Assembly: GCA_002500505.1 (NCBI GenBank)
Contig: DLRM01000011.1
Span: 18,370-82,369, forward strand
Origin: Planctomycetes bacterium UBA7888
GTDB taxonomy: Bacteria > Planctomycetota > UBA1135
DNA: 64,000 bases
Direction: 5' to 3'
Shown in pieces: positions 24,326 through 32,623 of this stretch (its first letter is position 1; each line of letters opens with the position of its first letter). The notes under the pieces were generated by a model that saw only the letters and a program-made list of their open reading frames with translations, was not told where the DNA came from and did not search any database. A program made the position numbers and the translations under genes.

Positions 24326-26386
24326 TCAGTATGACATATCTAAAACAACTGCAACGCTCCGACCAGAGCCGTTAATTCCTGACCCGTGGACCCGGTACTC
24401 CTCGTCGGTGAGGTTTTCCAGTTGGAGGCTAAGGCTCACATCCTCAGAAAGGCGCCAACCCGTGCCAAGGCCAAACAGCATAAAGGCGGGAGTTCCGCCA
24501 GAGGGAATTCGAGAAGTATCCCGTTCATCACGGAAGGAAAGCTTGTCGGCGTCCCCCATTGTCCAAGCCCAACCCTCGTACCAAAAGTTGCCGCCATTCA
24601 TGGTACGTCGGGCCGAAATGTAAGCTTGAAGCGGCATCAAACGATCCACTGGTGCCGACACAATCGCCAAATCTTCAAAGACCACGCCATCGAAGCCCAC
24701 GCGCTGATCCACTTCGCCATCCATCCAGCTTGCCATCACGCGCGCCTCCCACCCAGGGGCAAAACGCCAAGTCACATCCGCTTCCAAACCGTGCATCCAG
24801 CCATCGGCATTGTCTTTACCAACCTCGCTCCCAGAAGACTCCACCGGGGAACGAATAATCATGTCGCTCATCCAAGTTTGCCAGGCGGAAAGTTGCCAGG
24901 CCAAATTTTTCTCACGACCCTGTGTCCCGACCTCGGCTTGCAAAAAATACTCTGGCTCTAAATCAAACTCTGGCGTTTCCACTACCGAAGTTTCATCTAA
25001 GGAAGTCAGGTCATACAAGCTTGGGTTTCGGAAACCCTGCGAAAGACCAACGAACACATTGCTGTCTTCACCAGTCCAACGAATCCCGCGAAGACTCCCG
25101 ACAACACCATCCCAACTTCGACTCAGGGAAACTTGGTTCCCCGTATCTGGATCTTCTACCGAATTCGCCACAATCCGAGCGCGAGTGGCCCGGAAACCTG
25201 GGACTACCGTCCAATCCTTCAACTGATACTCACGCTGTAGGTACAAAGCGGCGGTATCTACCGTTGCGTCGTCAGCAATCGGGCCCTGAATAAACGGTGC
25301 CTGCAAAACGCCATCTCGCCATTCGTTTTTAAAGGAGTCCACCTTTTCGTGGTGCACTTCCGCACCCCAATCCCAACCACTGTCCGTTCCAAGACGTGCC
25401 AAAAAACCCCAATCGTCCACGGTGAAGCCCTGAATGTCCCGGCGCAACTGCCCTGACTTCAACCGTTCACGGTCCCGCGACTCGTCGGTCCGATGAAAAC
25501 TCGCAGTCAGTTCACCACGGTCCATCAAACCACCCGCATCTTCCCATTCGGCGCGCCCATAAACCAAATCGCTCGTTTGGTCATGTAATCTGTAATTCTC
25601 CGACCCCGGACTCGTCCCATTAAAAGAGATTGAATCCGTTGTTTTATGCGTGCGCGGCACATCGTCTTGGCGCACGGTTCGTGCGGCAAAAGTGAGATGG
25701 ATTCCGGTGCTGGTCCAGCGGTCCATACGGATATCGCCATCCAACTCGTCATAACCCGTACCAGGCTGTAATCCTGTGGGCTCACCAGCGGTCAAATCCC
25801 CAAATTCACGAGAAGTTGCCCCTGCCATTAGAGACCAGTCATCGTCTTGACTCCAGAACCCTTCGACCCGACCTGTCCAAGAACCCTCAGCACTCGCCCA
25901 GCGAGCATGGAGCCCATTTCCAGCCACCAATCCTGCCCCCTCCTCTCCGCGCGGGCTGGAACGCGTTACGGCATTGACAGTTCCGCCAATGGCATCTGAG
26001 CCGTAAAGCACTGAATTCGGACCTCGGACAAGCTCAACTTGCTTCACAGTGAGGGGATCCACCGAAGTACTCCAATACTGGTTAGGCCCGGCACGAAATG
26101 CACTGTGATTCATACGCACCCCATCCACCAAGAGCACATTGTGGTACCCCGTCAGTCCTCGAATGTATGGGCTCGACTGCCCATAGGCGGTCTTTTGAAC
26201 CAACACGCTTGGGAGTGCGCGTAAAGATTCGCTGAAACTACGAGCTGTGGCGAGATCCTCATACCCTAGAAGGGAAGTAGACCAAGGAAGTTCAAGAGAG
26301 TCCTGAGGGGTGGCTGTTGCCGTCACAACAATCTCGTGCTGCGGAGAGGGCTCCTGGAGGAGACAGAATGCGGCGGCCACAATCAT
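24326..26386 (-). CDS. TonB-dependent outer-membrane receptor
   Basis: 686-residue importer. A short hydrophobic N-terminus precedes the TonB box-like EIVVTATATPQ; the plug domain (about 35-150) contains PSVLVQKTAYGQSSPYIRGL, VLLVDGVRMNHSAF and VELVRGPNSVLYGSDAIGGT. The rest is a 22-strand barrel ending LENLTDEEYRVHGSGIN and a terminal SVAVVLDMSY with the C-terminal aromatic. The plug wording resembles BtuB/haem/siderophore receptors, but substrate cannot be told. It forms a unit with tonB. No Fur box was seen upstream. Confidence 0.92.
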   Translation of the reverse strand: MIVAAAFCLLQEPSPQHEIVVTATATPQDSLELPWSTSLLGYEDLATARSFSESLRALPSVLVQKTAYGQSSPYIRGLTGYHNVLLVDGVRMNHSAFRAGPNQYWSTSVDPLTVKQVELVRGPNSVLYGSDAIGGTVNAVTRSSPRGEEGAGLVAGNGLHARWASAEGSWTGRVEGFWSQDDDWSLMAGATSREFGDLTAGEPTGLQPGTGYDELDGDIRMDRWTSTGIHLTFAARTVRQDDVPRTHKTTDSISFNGTSPGSENYRLHDQTSDLVYGRAEWEDAGGLMDRGELTASFHRTDESRDRERLKSGQLRRDIQGFTVDDWGFLARLGTDSGWDWGAEVHHEKVDSFKNEWRDGVLQAPFIQGPIADDATVDTAALYLQREYQLKDWTVVPGFRATRARIVANSVEDPDTGNQVSLSRSWDGVVGSLRGIRWTGEDSNVFVGLSQGFRNPSLYDLTSLDETSVVETPEFDLEPEYFLQAEVGTQGREKNLAWQLSAWQTWMSDMIIRSPVESSGSEVGKDNADGWMHGLEADVTWRFAPGWEARVMASWMDGEVDQRVGFDGVVFEDLAIVSAPVDRLMPLQAYISARRTMNGGNFWYEGWAWTMGDADKLSFRDERDTSRIPSGGTPAFMLFGLGTGWRLSEDVSLSLQLENLTDEEYRVHGSGINGSGRSVAVVLDMSY

Positions 26387-26477
26387 TCCGAGTCAAACGA
26401 GAACTGCCGCACAGAGTTCAGTTTGGAATCGTATTTTTCAATCCGTTTCCTCGCCCGCTTCGCAGCAAAATCTTGCC

Positions 26478-27341
26478 TCAAAGTGAAGCGCCCGACGGTC
26501 CGTCCAAAGTCCAACTCACAAGCTCGAAAAATGGGGCCAGAGCAACCAAATCGGATATCACTTTTTCATCAAAGCCCTCTCCCATTTCAGCCACTTCATG
26601 TGCAGGCATTCGGCGGACCAGATCCAGCTGGGTTTCTCCAGGCCGCACCACGCCCGCTAAATCCCGCCAATCGCGGGAGTCCATTTGGCAAACAGGCCGC
26701 GCACCGCCGCGATTGAGCTCCAAATCAAACCCTTGCGCCTCTGCACAAGCGGCCACAATTTCAGATTGTCCAGAGCCGTCTTCCGCGCGCTTCAACAGTA
26801 CATTCAAATCGTACCAAGCGCCTTCATCCACTCGAAGGCCCCACCATGCTTCCTTCGCGTCCAGCCCCACCTGAAAGTGCAAATTATTCCGGGCCGAATC
26901 CAAATCCTTCCCTAGCTCCTTCCCCAAAAACTTCTTTAGACTCGCCCGCGCTTTCTTATCACGGAAGAGCATCGTGCGTTGACGTCGCACTTTTTTCCCG
27001 TTGGTGTGGTGCGGGTTGTGCAGGCTCTCGCGCCGATCAAGTGCAATCCCAAGCCCCGCAAACTCCGCCTTCAGTTGGTCTCCCATTGCCTGAAGCCGAT
27101 GGCGAATATCCAGCCGCCTCCCATTCCATTCAGGATCTCCTTGAAATCGAGGCTGGTAGAGCTCAAAGTCGGCGGCGGTGAACATGTCGGCGGCAGGATA
27201 TCCCCGCCATTCCGAACTCAACCCATTTATAACTGACTCGCAAGGACCCAAAACTTCTTGGTCTGCAACAGTGAGCCCATAAAAAAAGCGGCCCCAACGC
27301 AAGCGCCAGGACCGCAACTCCATCCCCTCAGATGGCACCAA
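26478..27341 (-). CDS. Conserved-looking protein of unknown function
   Basis: 287 residues from a TTG at 27341; GTG 27338 and ATG 27323 are alternative starts. Mixed alpha/beta composition, no signal peptide or membrane helix. Notable segments: DMFTAADFELYQPRFQGDPE, then DIRHRLQAMGDQLKAEFAGL, a basic NPHHTNGKKVRRQRTMLFRD, and LDAKEAWWGLRVDEGAWYDL. The layout loosely recalls the DUF1054/DUF2461 group but the match is not secure. It is flanked by a typA terminator upstream and the receptor gene downstream, so it probably has its own promoter in 27342-27505. Confidence 0.75.
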   Translation of the reverse strand: MVPSEGMELRSWRLRWGRFFYGLTVADQEVLGPCESVINGLSSEWRGYPAADMFTAADFELYQPRFQGDPEWNGRRLDIRHRLQAMGDQLKAEFAGLGIALDRRESLHNPHHTNGKKVRRQRTMLFRDKKARASLKKFLGKELGKDLDSARNNLHFQVGLDAKEAWWGLRVDEGAWYDLNVLLKRAEDGSGQSEIVAACAEAQGFDLELNRGGARPVCQMDSRDWRDLAGVVRPGETQLDLVRRMPAHEVAEMGEGFDEKVISDLVALAPFFELVSWTLDGPSGASL

Positions 27342-27505
27342 TAATGGTGTTTTGAGGCTCAGTGGCCGCCGTAACCGGCGACAGGAGCAAAGTTTAGGGG
27401 GACTCTGGCGAAACGGAAGAGCAGGAGGGGGTGCTTTTTTTACTCTCTTCCAACAACTAAACTAACTTGGCACAAAGCCCCTAGCTTTTCAGGAATGCCC
27501 TTTCC

Positions 27506-27528
27506 AAAAAAAACTCTGCATTGCGGAG
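27506..27528 (-). terminator. Intrinsic terminator of typA
   Basis: On the minus strand CTCCGC-AAT-GCAGAG folds with one C-A mismatch and is followed by eight T. It sits 26 bases after the typA stop. Confidence 0.65.
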
Positions 27529-27553
27529 CCCAGCGGGGTCTACAAACGAAAAA

Positions 27554-29347
27554 TCACACTTCTGCCCGCTGACGGAGCTTGGCCCGAAGGAGACGCTTAC
27601 GCATGCGGAGAAAGTTAGGGCCCACTTCCAAAAGTTCGTCGTCTGCAAGAAACTCTAAGTATGCTTCCATACTCATGTCGCGAGGTCGGCGAATCTTTTC
27701 GTCAATCTCTTTGTTTGCGGAACGAACATTGGTCAGCTTTTTCTCGCGCACAATATTCAGCACGATGTCTTTGTCCTTGTTGTTCTCACCCAACACCATG
27801 CCTTCGTATACCTCGGCGCCTGGATCCACGAAAAATATTCCGCGGTCTTCAAATGCACGCAAAGAATAGGCGGTCACTTTCCCTTTCTCGCTGGAGACCA
27901 ATACACCGTTGTGGCGGTCGCCGAGATCCCCCACAAGGGGCATCCACTTTTCAAACACCGAGGAGACGGTGCCTTCGCCACGCGTGAGGGTAAGCACTTG
28001 GGTGCGGGCGCCGATAAGCCCGCGGGTGGGTACAGACATGTTGAGGGTCACACGAGAACCACGGCGATCCATGGAGTGAATCTCCGCCCCGCGACCCCCA
28101 AAGTATTCAATCACTCGGCCCATGTGTTCTTCAGGGCACTCCACGCAAGCCTTCTCGACAGGCTCGAGGGTTTTCCCTTCCTCCTCGCGGAGCAAGACGC
28201 GCGGACGACCAACGGCGAATTCGTAGCCCTCGCGGCGCATGTTCTCCATTAGGATTCCCAAGTGAAGAACGCCTCGGCCACCAACTAGGCAACCACCCCC
28301 ATCAAGAGGAGTTACTCGAAGGGCTGGATCCATCATTTGGGCCTTCTCCAAGCGCTCTAACACTTGACGCGAGGTTACGAATTGCCCCGCCCGACCCGCC
28401 AACGGCGAGTCGTTGACCAAAAACTCCATCTCGATAGTTGGGTTTTCCACTTCCTGGAAAGGGAGTGGGTCCTGAGATGATGGATCGCAAACGGTGTCGC
28501 CAAGACCAACTTCGAGGATTCCGGAAATCACGGCAATATCACCGGCGCAAACCTCTTCGGTTTCGACTCGATCCATTCCCTCGATGCGAAAGAGCTCCTT
28601 GATACGAGCTGATACGGGTTTATTGTCAGAAGTTAGAACGGAAACTGCCATGCCCTTTTTGAGCACACCGCGATCCACCCTGCCAATTCCAATTCGCCCG
28701 ACAAAATCACTCCAGTCAAGAGTGCTAACTTGGAAACGCATTGGTGCCGATTCGTCCACTTCCGGTGCAGGAACCTGCTCCAGGATGCAGTCCAACAAGC
28801 AGGCGAAACCATCGCCGATTTCGTTTTCGTCCAGGGAGGCCCAGCCACTTCGAGCGCTTGCATAAACGACAGGAAAATCCAGCGCCATCTCTTCGGCACC
28901 GAGATCGACAAAAAGATCGAATACTTCACCCAAAACTTCGTCTGGGCGAGCGTCCTGACGATCCATTTTGTTTACAACAACAACGGGGCGCAGACCAGCC
29001 GCAAAGGCCTTAGAAAGGACAAAGCGCGTTTGGGGCATGACTCCTTCAAAGGCGTCAACCAAGAGCAGCACGCCATCTGCCATGGAAAGCACGCGCTCCA
29101 CCTGCCCGCCGAAGTCAGCATGGCCGGGGGTGTCAATTAGGTTGATACGAACATCTTTCCAGGTAACAGCGGCGTTTTTGGAAAGAATGGTAATCCCTCG
29201 TTCACGTTCCAAATCGTTGGAATCCATGAGGCGCTCGTCCTGAGCCTGGCCACGGGCGAGCGCGCCGACCTCTCGGAAGAGACCGTCAACAAGGGTGGTT
29301 TTGCCGTGGTCCACGTGGGCCACAATGGCGACATTTCGAAGTTTCAA
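27554..29347 (-). CDS. typA: Ribosome-associated GTPase BipA/TypA
   Basis: Translational GTPase linked to 50S assembly and stress adaptation. G1 AHVDHGKTTLVDGL (residue 10), G2 ERGITILSK, G3 DTPGHADFGG, G4 NKMDRQDARP; the C-terminal half has the BipA blocks ENMRREGYEFAVGRPRVL, GGRGAEIHSMDRRGSR, and the end VRSANKEIDEKIRRPRDMS. 597 residues, usual length. A terminator follows; the lemA pair lies upstream on the same strand with a 44-base gap. Confidence 0.97.
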   Translation of the reverse strand: MKLRNVAIVAHVDHGKTTLVDGLFREVGALARGQAQDERLMDSNDLERERGITILSKNAAVTWKDVRINLIDTPGHADFGGQVERVLSMADGVLLLVDAFEGVMPQTRFVLSKAFAAGLRPVVVVNKMDRQDARPDEVLGEVFDLFVDLGAEEMALDFPVVYASARSGWASLDENEIGDGFACLLDCILEQVPAPEVDESAPMRFQVSTLDWSDFVGRIGIGRVDRGVLKKGMAVSVLTSDNKPVSARIKELFRIEGMDRVETEEVCAGDIAVISGILEVGLGDTVCDPSSQDPLPFQEVENPTIEMEFLVNDSPLAGRAGQFVTSRQVLERLEKAQMMDPALRVTPLDGGGCLVGGRGVLHLGILMENMRREGYEFAVGRPRVLLREEEGKTLEPVEKACVECPEEHMGRVIEYFGGRGAEIHSMDRRGSRVTLNMSVPTRGLIGARTQVLTLTRGEGTVSSVFEKWMPLVGDLGDRHNGVLVSSEKGKVTAYSLRAFEDRGIFFVDPGAEVYEGMVLGENNKDKDIVLNIVREKKLTNVRSANKEIDEKIRRPRDMSMEAYLEFLADDELLEVGPNFLRMRKRLLRAKLRQRAEV

Positions 29348-29391
29348 AGGCGTTGAGGGATGGGGGGTAGCCCCGCATTCTAGCGAAACGG

Positions 29392-29943
29392 CTAAAACTC
29401 CACCTTCGGGGCCTCGCGGGCCTCAGGAATATCCAGTTCGAAGAATTCGCGCAGGCTAAAGCTGAACATGCTAGCAATGATATTGGATGGAAATTGCTGG
29501 ACCTTATTATTGTTCTCGCGGATGTTCCCGTTGTAGAAGCGAAGCGCCGCCTGGATTCGGTTTTCAGTGTTGGCAAGCTCTGACTGTAGCTCCTGGAAGT
29601 TAGCACTAGCCTTGAGATCGGGATACGCCTCGAGGCGAACCATAAGTTTCCCCAGCACACCCTGTAGAGCTGTTTCGTCGGCGGCCTGGGAGGCAATGTC
29701 CCCTTGATTATTTGCAGCCTGCTCGCGCATAGAAGTCACCTGTTCGAGCAACTCTTTTTCATGCTTAGCGTACCCCTTCACTGTATTGAGGAGGTTGGGA
29801 ATTAAGTCATACCGTCGTTTGAGTTCGGTATCTACATTAGACCAGGCCTCTTCGCATTGATTGCGAATAGAAACTAGACCGTTGTACATGCCGACAACGA
29901 TTAAAACGAAAACAAGAAGGACAATGACGGGAATCCAAAGCAT
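29392..29943 (-). CDS. lemA: LemA family protein
   Basis: 183 residues: an N-terminal transmembrane helix (WIPVIVLLVFVLIVVGMYN) and a long helical domain with NQCEEAWSNVDTELKRRYDLIPNLL, the family signature. The role of LemA is poorly known. Immediately upstream on the same strand is a membrane protein that is probably its partner, resembling the LemA plus membrane-protein pairs seen in many genomes. Confidence 0.93.
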   Translation of the reverse strand: MLWIPVIVLLVFVLIVVGMYNGLVSIRNQCEEAWSNVDTELKRRYDLIPNLLNTVKGYAKHEKELLEQVTSMREQAANNQGDIASQAADETALQGVLGKLMVRLEAYPDLKASANFQELQSELANTENRIQAALRFYNGNIRENNNKVQQFPSNIIASMFSFSLREFFELDIPEAREAPKVEF

Positions 29944-29957
29944 TTGTATTTCTTACG

Positions 29958-30626
29958 CTAATCTCGGAACAAGTATTCGGGCATTAAGCTACGAATTTTG
30001 GAAAGGTGTTGGAGGTAGGGCTCAATTTCTCCAGGATTTAGCCGAGCACTATCGTAAAGGGCAAGAACATTGCCCTCAAGTTCGAGGCCAGTTCTCGGGT
30101 GTTGAAGGAGATACTCCATCATACCTGTGTTGCAAAAATCATAGGCTAATTTCTTTTCCTCTGCCCGCACACAAAACTCTTTTGAGAATTCAACGGATTC
30201 AAAATCGATGTCGTCATAACCAAAGAATTGGCCGATTTTGGAAAAGAAGCCTTCGTGGTGGATGCTGAGTTCCGAAAACTCACGCTCAATATAAATCAAC
30301 ACCACTCCAAGGTAGTGATGATGGGTTTGCTGACGGCCTTTGGAGTCCGTTGTGTGTGTTTCGAAATGAAACGTAAACCCCTTTGCAGGGCGACCCTGCC
30401 ATTCTCCCGCCATAATATCGAAGGCATAGCGGTTTCCGCCTTGGCGAAGTTTGTCCAGAAATTGGTATTGGTGGTAAACCTCGCGGCTCCGGCCAGGATC
30501 ATAGGACCAATCATGACTGGAAGCCCATGCTTGGAAAGCCTCCCTTCTTTTCTTGGCGGCCAACCAGGAGAAATAAACTAGGGCGCCGACCAATAGGGCG
30601 CCGAGAAGGATGAGAAGAGGGTGCAT
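29958..30626 (-). CDS. Membrane-anchored protein paired with LemA, unknown function (DUF3137-like)
   Basis: 222 residues from ATG 30626. One N-terminal helix (LLILLGALLVGALVYFSWLA), a basic KKRR stop-transfer, then a mainly beta cytoplasmic domain containing DIMAGEWQGRPAKGFTFHFE and a later FSKEFCVRAEEKKLAYDFCN. This layout resembles DUF3137-type proteins that accompany LemA. A longer frame from 30695 would overlap the divergent helicase start and is less likely. It ends 14 bases before lemA. Confidence 0.7.
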   Translation of the reverse strand: MHPLLILLGALLVGALVYFSWLAAKKRREAFQAWASSHDWSYDPGRSREVYHQYQFLDKLRQGGNRYAFDIMAGEWQGRPAKGFTFHFETHTTDSKGRQQTHHHYLGVVLIYIEREFSELSIHHEGFFSKIGQFFGYDDIDFESVEFSKEFCVRAEEKKLAYDFCNTGMMEYLLQHPRTGLELEGNVLALYDSARLNPGEIEPYLQHLSKIRSLMPEYLFRD

Positions 30627-30676
30627 GTTGGCAAGGGATTCTAATCTCGCCCCCCATTTCGTATGCTCTTCCGACC

Positions 30677-32614
30677 TTGCCCCCCGCCCACTCAATTCTA
30701 GATGGTCTCAATGAGGCCCAGCGCACTGCCGCAGAGCAGATTCAAGGCCCACTCCTTGTGTTGGCCGGGGCCGGAACAGGCAAAACTCGCACGATTACTT
30801 ATCGCATGGCGCACATGCTGTCAGAGGGAATCCCGCCAGAACAGATTTTGGCCGTCACCTTCACCAACAAAGCTGCGACGGAAATGCAGCAACGAATCGC
30901 TAATTTAGTGGGCTTGGAGCAAGCCGAGCGCCTAACTGTTGGCACTTTCCACTCCATTTGCTGTCGCGCCTTGCGGGAACATGCACCCGAAATCGGTCTG
31001 CCGAAGTGGTTTACGATTTGCGATGCTGCGGACCAACAAACCGCCGTCAAAACCGCAATGCGAGATTTGCGGATTCCAGAAAAATCGATTCGGCCTCGTT
31101 TGGCGCAATCCAGGATTAGCTTGTTGAAAAACCAGCTTGAATCCCCTGACGAATACGCAGCGCGCACCGCAGGTGATGAAAATACGATTGCACATATTTA
31201 TGCCCGATACGAGGAAAATTTGCGGCGCCAAAAGTTGTTAGACTTTGACGATCTGTTAATTTTTACGCTCAAGCTTTTACGCGAGCACAAAGGCGTATTG
31301 AAGCAATTCCGAAATCGCTGGCGCTACATAATGGTGGACGAGTATCAGGACACGAACGGGCCGCAGTACGAAATTGTAAAGCTCCTTGCAGGGACGAGAA
31401 AGAACTTGTGCGTCGTTGGCGATGATGACCAATCCATTTATTCCTGGCGCGGGGCTGATGTTCGAAAAATCCTGGGTTTCGAAAAACATTTTCCCGGGGC
31501 CAAAATTGTCCGCCTAGAAACGAATTACCGGTCTACAAAACAAATTCTTGAGGCCGCGAACCGAGTGATTCAAAACAATATCGCTCGCCACCCCAAAGTT
31601 CTACGTTCTCACATTGGCGAGGGCGAAGAAGTCGTCATGATGGAAATGCTGGACGAAGAAGACGAGGCTGGCTTCATTGCATCAGAGATCCTCTTTCAGG
31701 TAAATCGCGAAGAAGCCTGCTATTCGGATTATGCCATTTTGTTTAGGACTCAAACGCAGCCGCGTACCTTTGAGGCGCGATTGCGTGCTTCTAATATCCC
31801 CTATCGCCTTGTTGGGGGAATGTCCTTTTTTGACCGAAAAGAAGTTCGAGATATTCTTTCCTACATTAAATTATTAGTAAACCCTGATGACGAATCGAGC
31901 CTGCTTCGCATTATCAATTGCCCCCCGCGAGGAGTTGGGAAAACAACTATTGAGCGGGTTCTAGCCTGGGCGACCGCCCAAGGAATCAGCGTCAATCAAG
32001 CCTTCGGGCAAGCAAATAAAATTGAAGGGGTTCCGGCTAAAGGCGGAAAAGCTGTTACACATTTGCTGAGCCAATTAGATTCGGTAAAAAAAAGTGGTGG
32101 CAGTTTGGTTGATGTACTCAAAGCTCTCGTGAGTCGCATTGACTACCGCGCCGAAGTGGAACGCTGTTATCCAGACCTGGAAGCTCGCCAAGTTCGGTGG
32201 GCAGCCATCGAAGAAATTTTCAACTTCGCCGAGAACCATGAACGGCGAACAAAAAAGGCAAGCCTAGGATCATTCCTTGAAGAACTTGCGCTATCTGCGG
32301 CTGAAGACCGGGAGGAGCAGAAAGATTCTGAGGGGGACAAAGTTACATTGATGACCCTCCATGCCGCAAAAGGATTGGAGTTCCCATGCGTTTACCTGGT
32401 TGGTGTTGAAGAAGGAATCCTCCCACACGCGCGATCTCTAGAAGAGGGGACGGAAGATGAAGAACGCCGACTAATGTATGTAGGGATTACTCGAGCCCAA
32501 AAAACCCTCACTATTTCATGCGCTCGAGAGCGAGCTCGTTTTGGAAAGCGCGAAGCGCGCGAGCCCTCCCGCTTCTGGAAAGAGATGGAATGGGAAACGA
32601 CTACTAACGAATAA
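30677..32614 (+). CDS. pcrA: UvrD/PcrA-family 3'-5' DNA helicase
   Basis: Superfamily 1A helicase for repair and fork restart. Motifs in order: Q/I region LNEAQRTAAE, Walker A AGAGTGKTRTI (residue 32), FTNKAATEM, TFHSICCRALR, DEYQDTN (II), GDDDQSIYSWRGAD (III), LETNYRST (IV), and TLHAAKGLEFPCVYLVG (V). It starts with TTG at 30677, 50 bases from the divergent lemA-partner gene. 645 residues is slightly short; the extreme PcrA C-terminal tail is absent. Confidence 0.93.
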   Translation: MPPAHSILDGLNEAQRTAAEQIQGPLLVLAGAGTGKTRTITYRMAHMLSEGIPPEQILAVTFTNKAATEMQQRIANLVGLEQAERLTVGTFHSICCRALREHAPEIGLPKWFTICDAADQQTAVKTAMRDLRIPEKSIRPRLAQSRISLLKNQLESPDEYAARTAGDENTIAHIYARYEENLRRQKLLDFDDLLIFTLKLLREHKGVLKQFRNRWRYIMVDEYQDTNGPQYEIVKLLAGTRKNLCVVGDDDQSIYSWRGADVRKILGFEKHFPGAKIVRLETNYRSTKQILEAANRVIQNNIARHPKVLRSHIGEGEEVVMMEMLDEEDEAGFIASEILFQVNREEACYSDYAILFRTQTQPRTFEARLRASNIPYRLVGGMSFFDRKEVRDILSYIKLLVNPDDESSLLRIINCPPRGVGKTTIERVLAWATAQGISVNQAFGQANKIEGVPAKGGKAVTHLLSQLDSVKKSGGSLVDVLKALVSRIDYRAEVERCYPDLEARQVRWAAIEEIFNFAENHERRTKKASLGSFLEELALSAAEDREEQKDSEGDKVTLMTLHAAKGLEFPCVYLVGVEEGILPHARSLEEGTEDEERRLMYVGITRAQKTLTISCARERARFGKREAREPSRFWKEMEWETTTNE

Positions 32615-32623
32615 TCCGTTTAT

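Noticed and set aside
24386..24961. Plus-strand open frames inside the TonB-dependent receptor gene.
   Set aside because: They lie opposite a clear receptor barrel, show no motif, and have odd His/Pro-rich composition.
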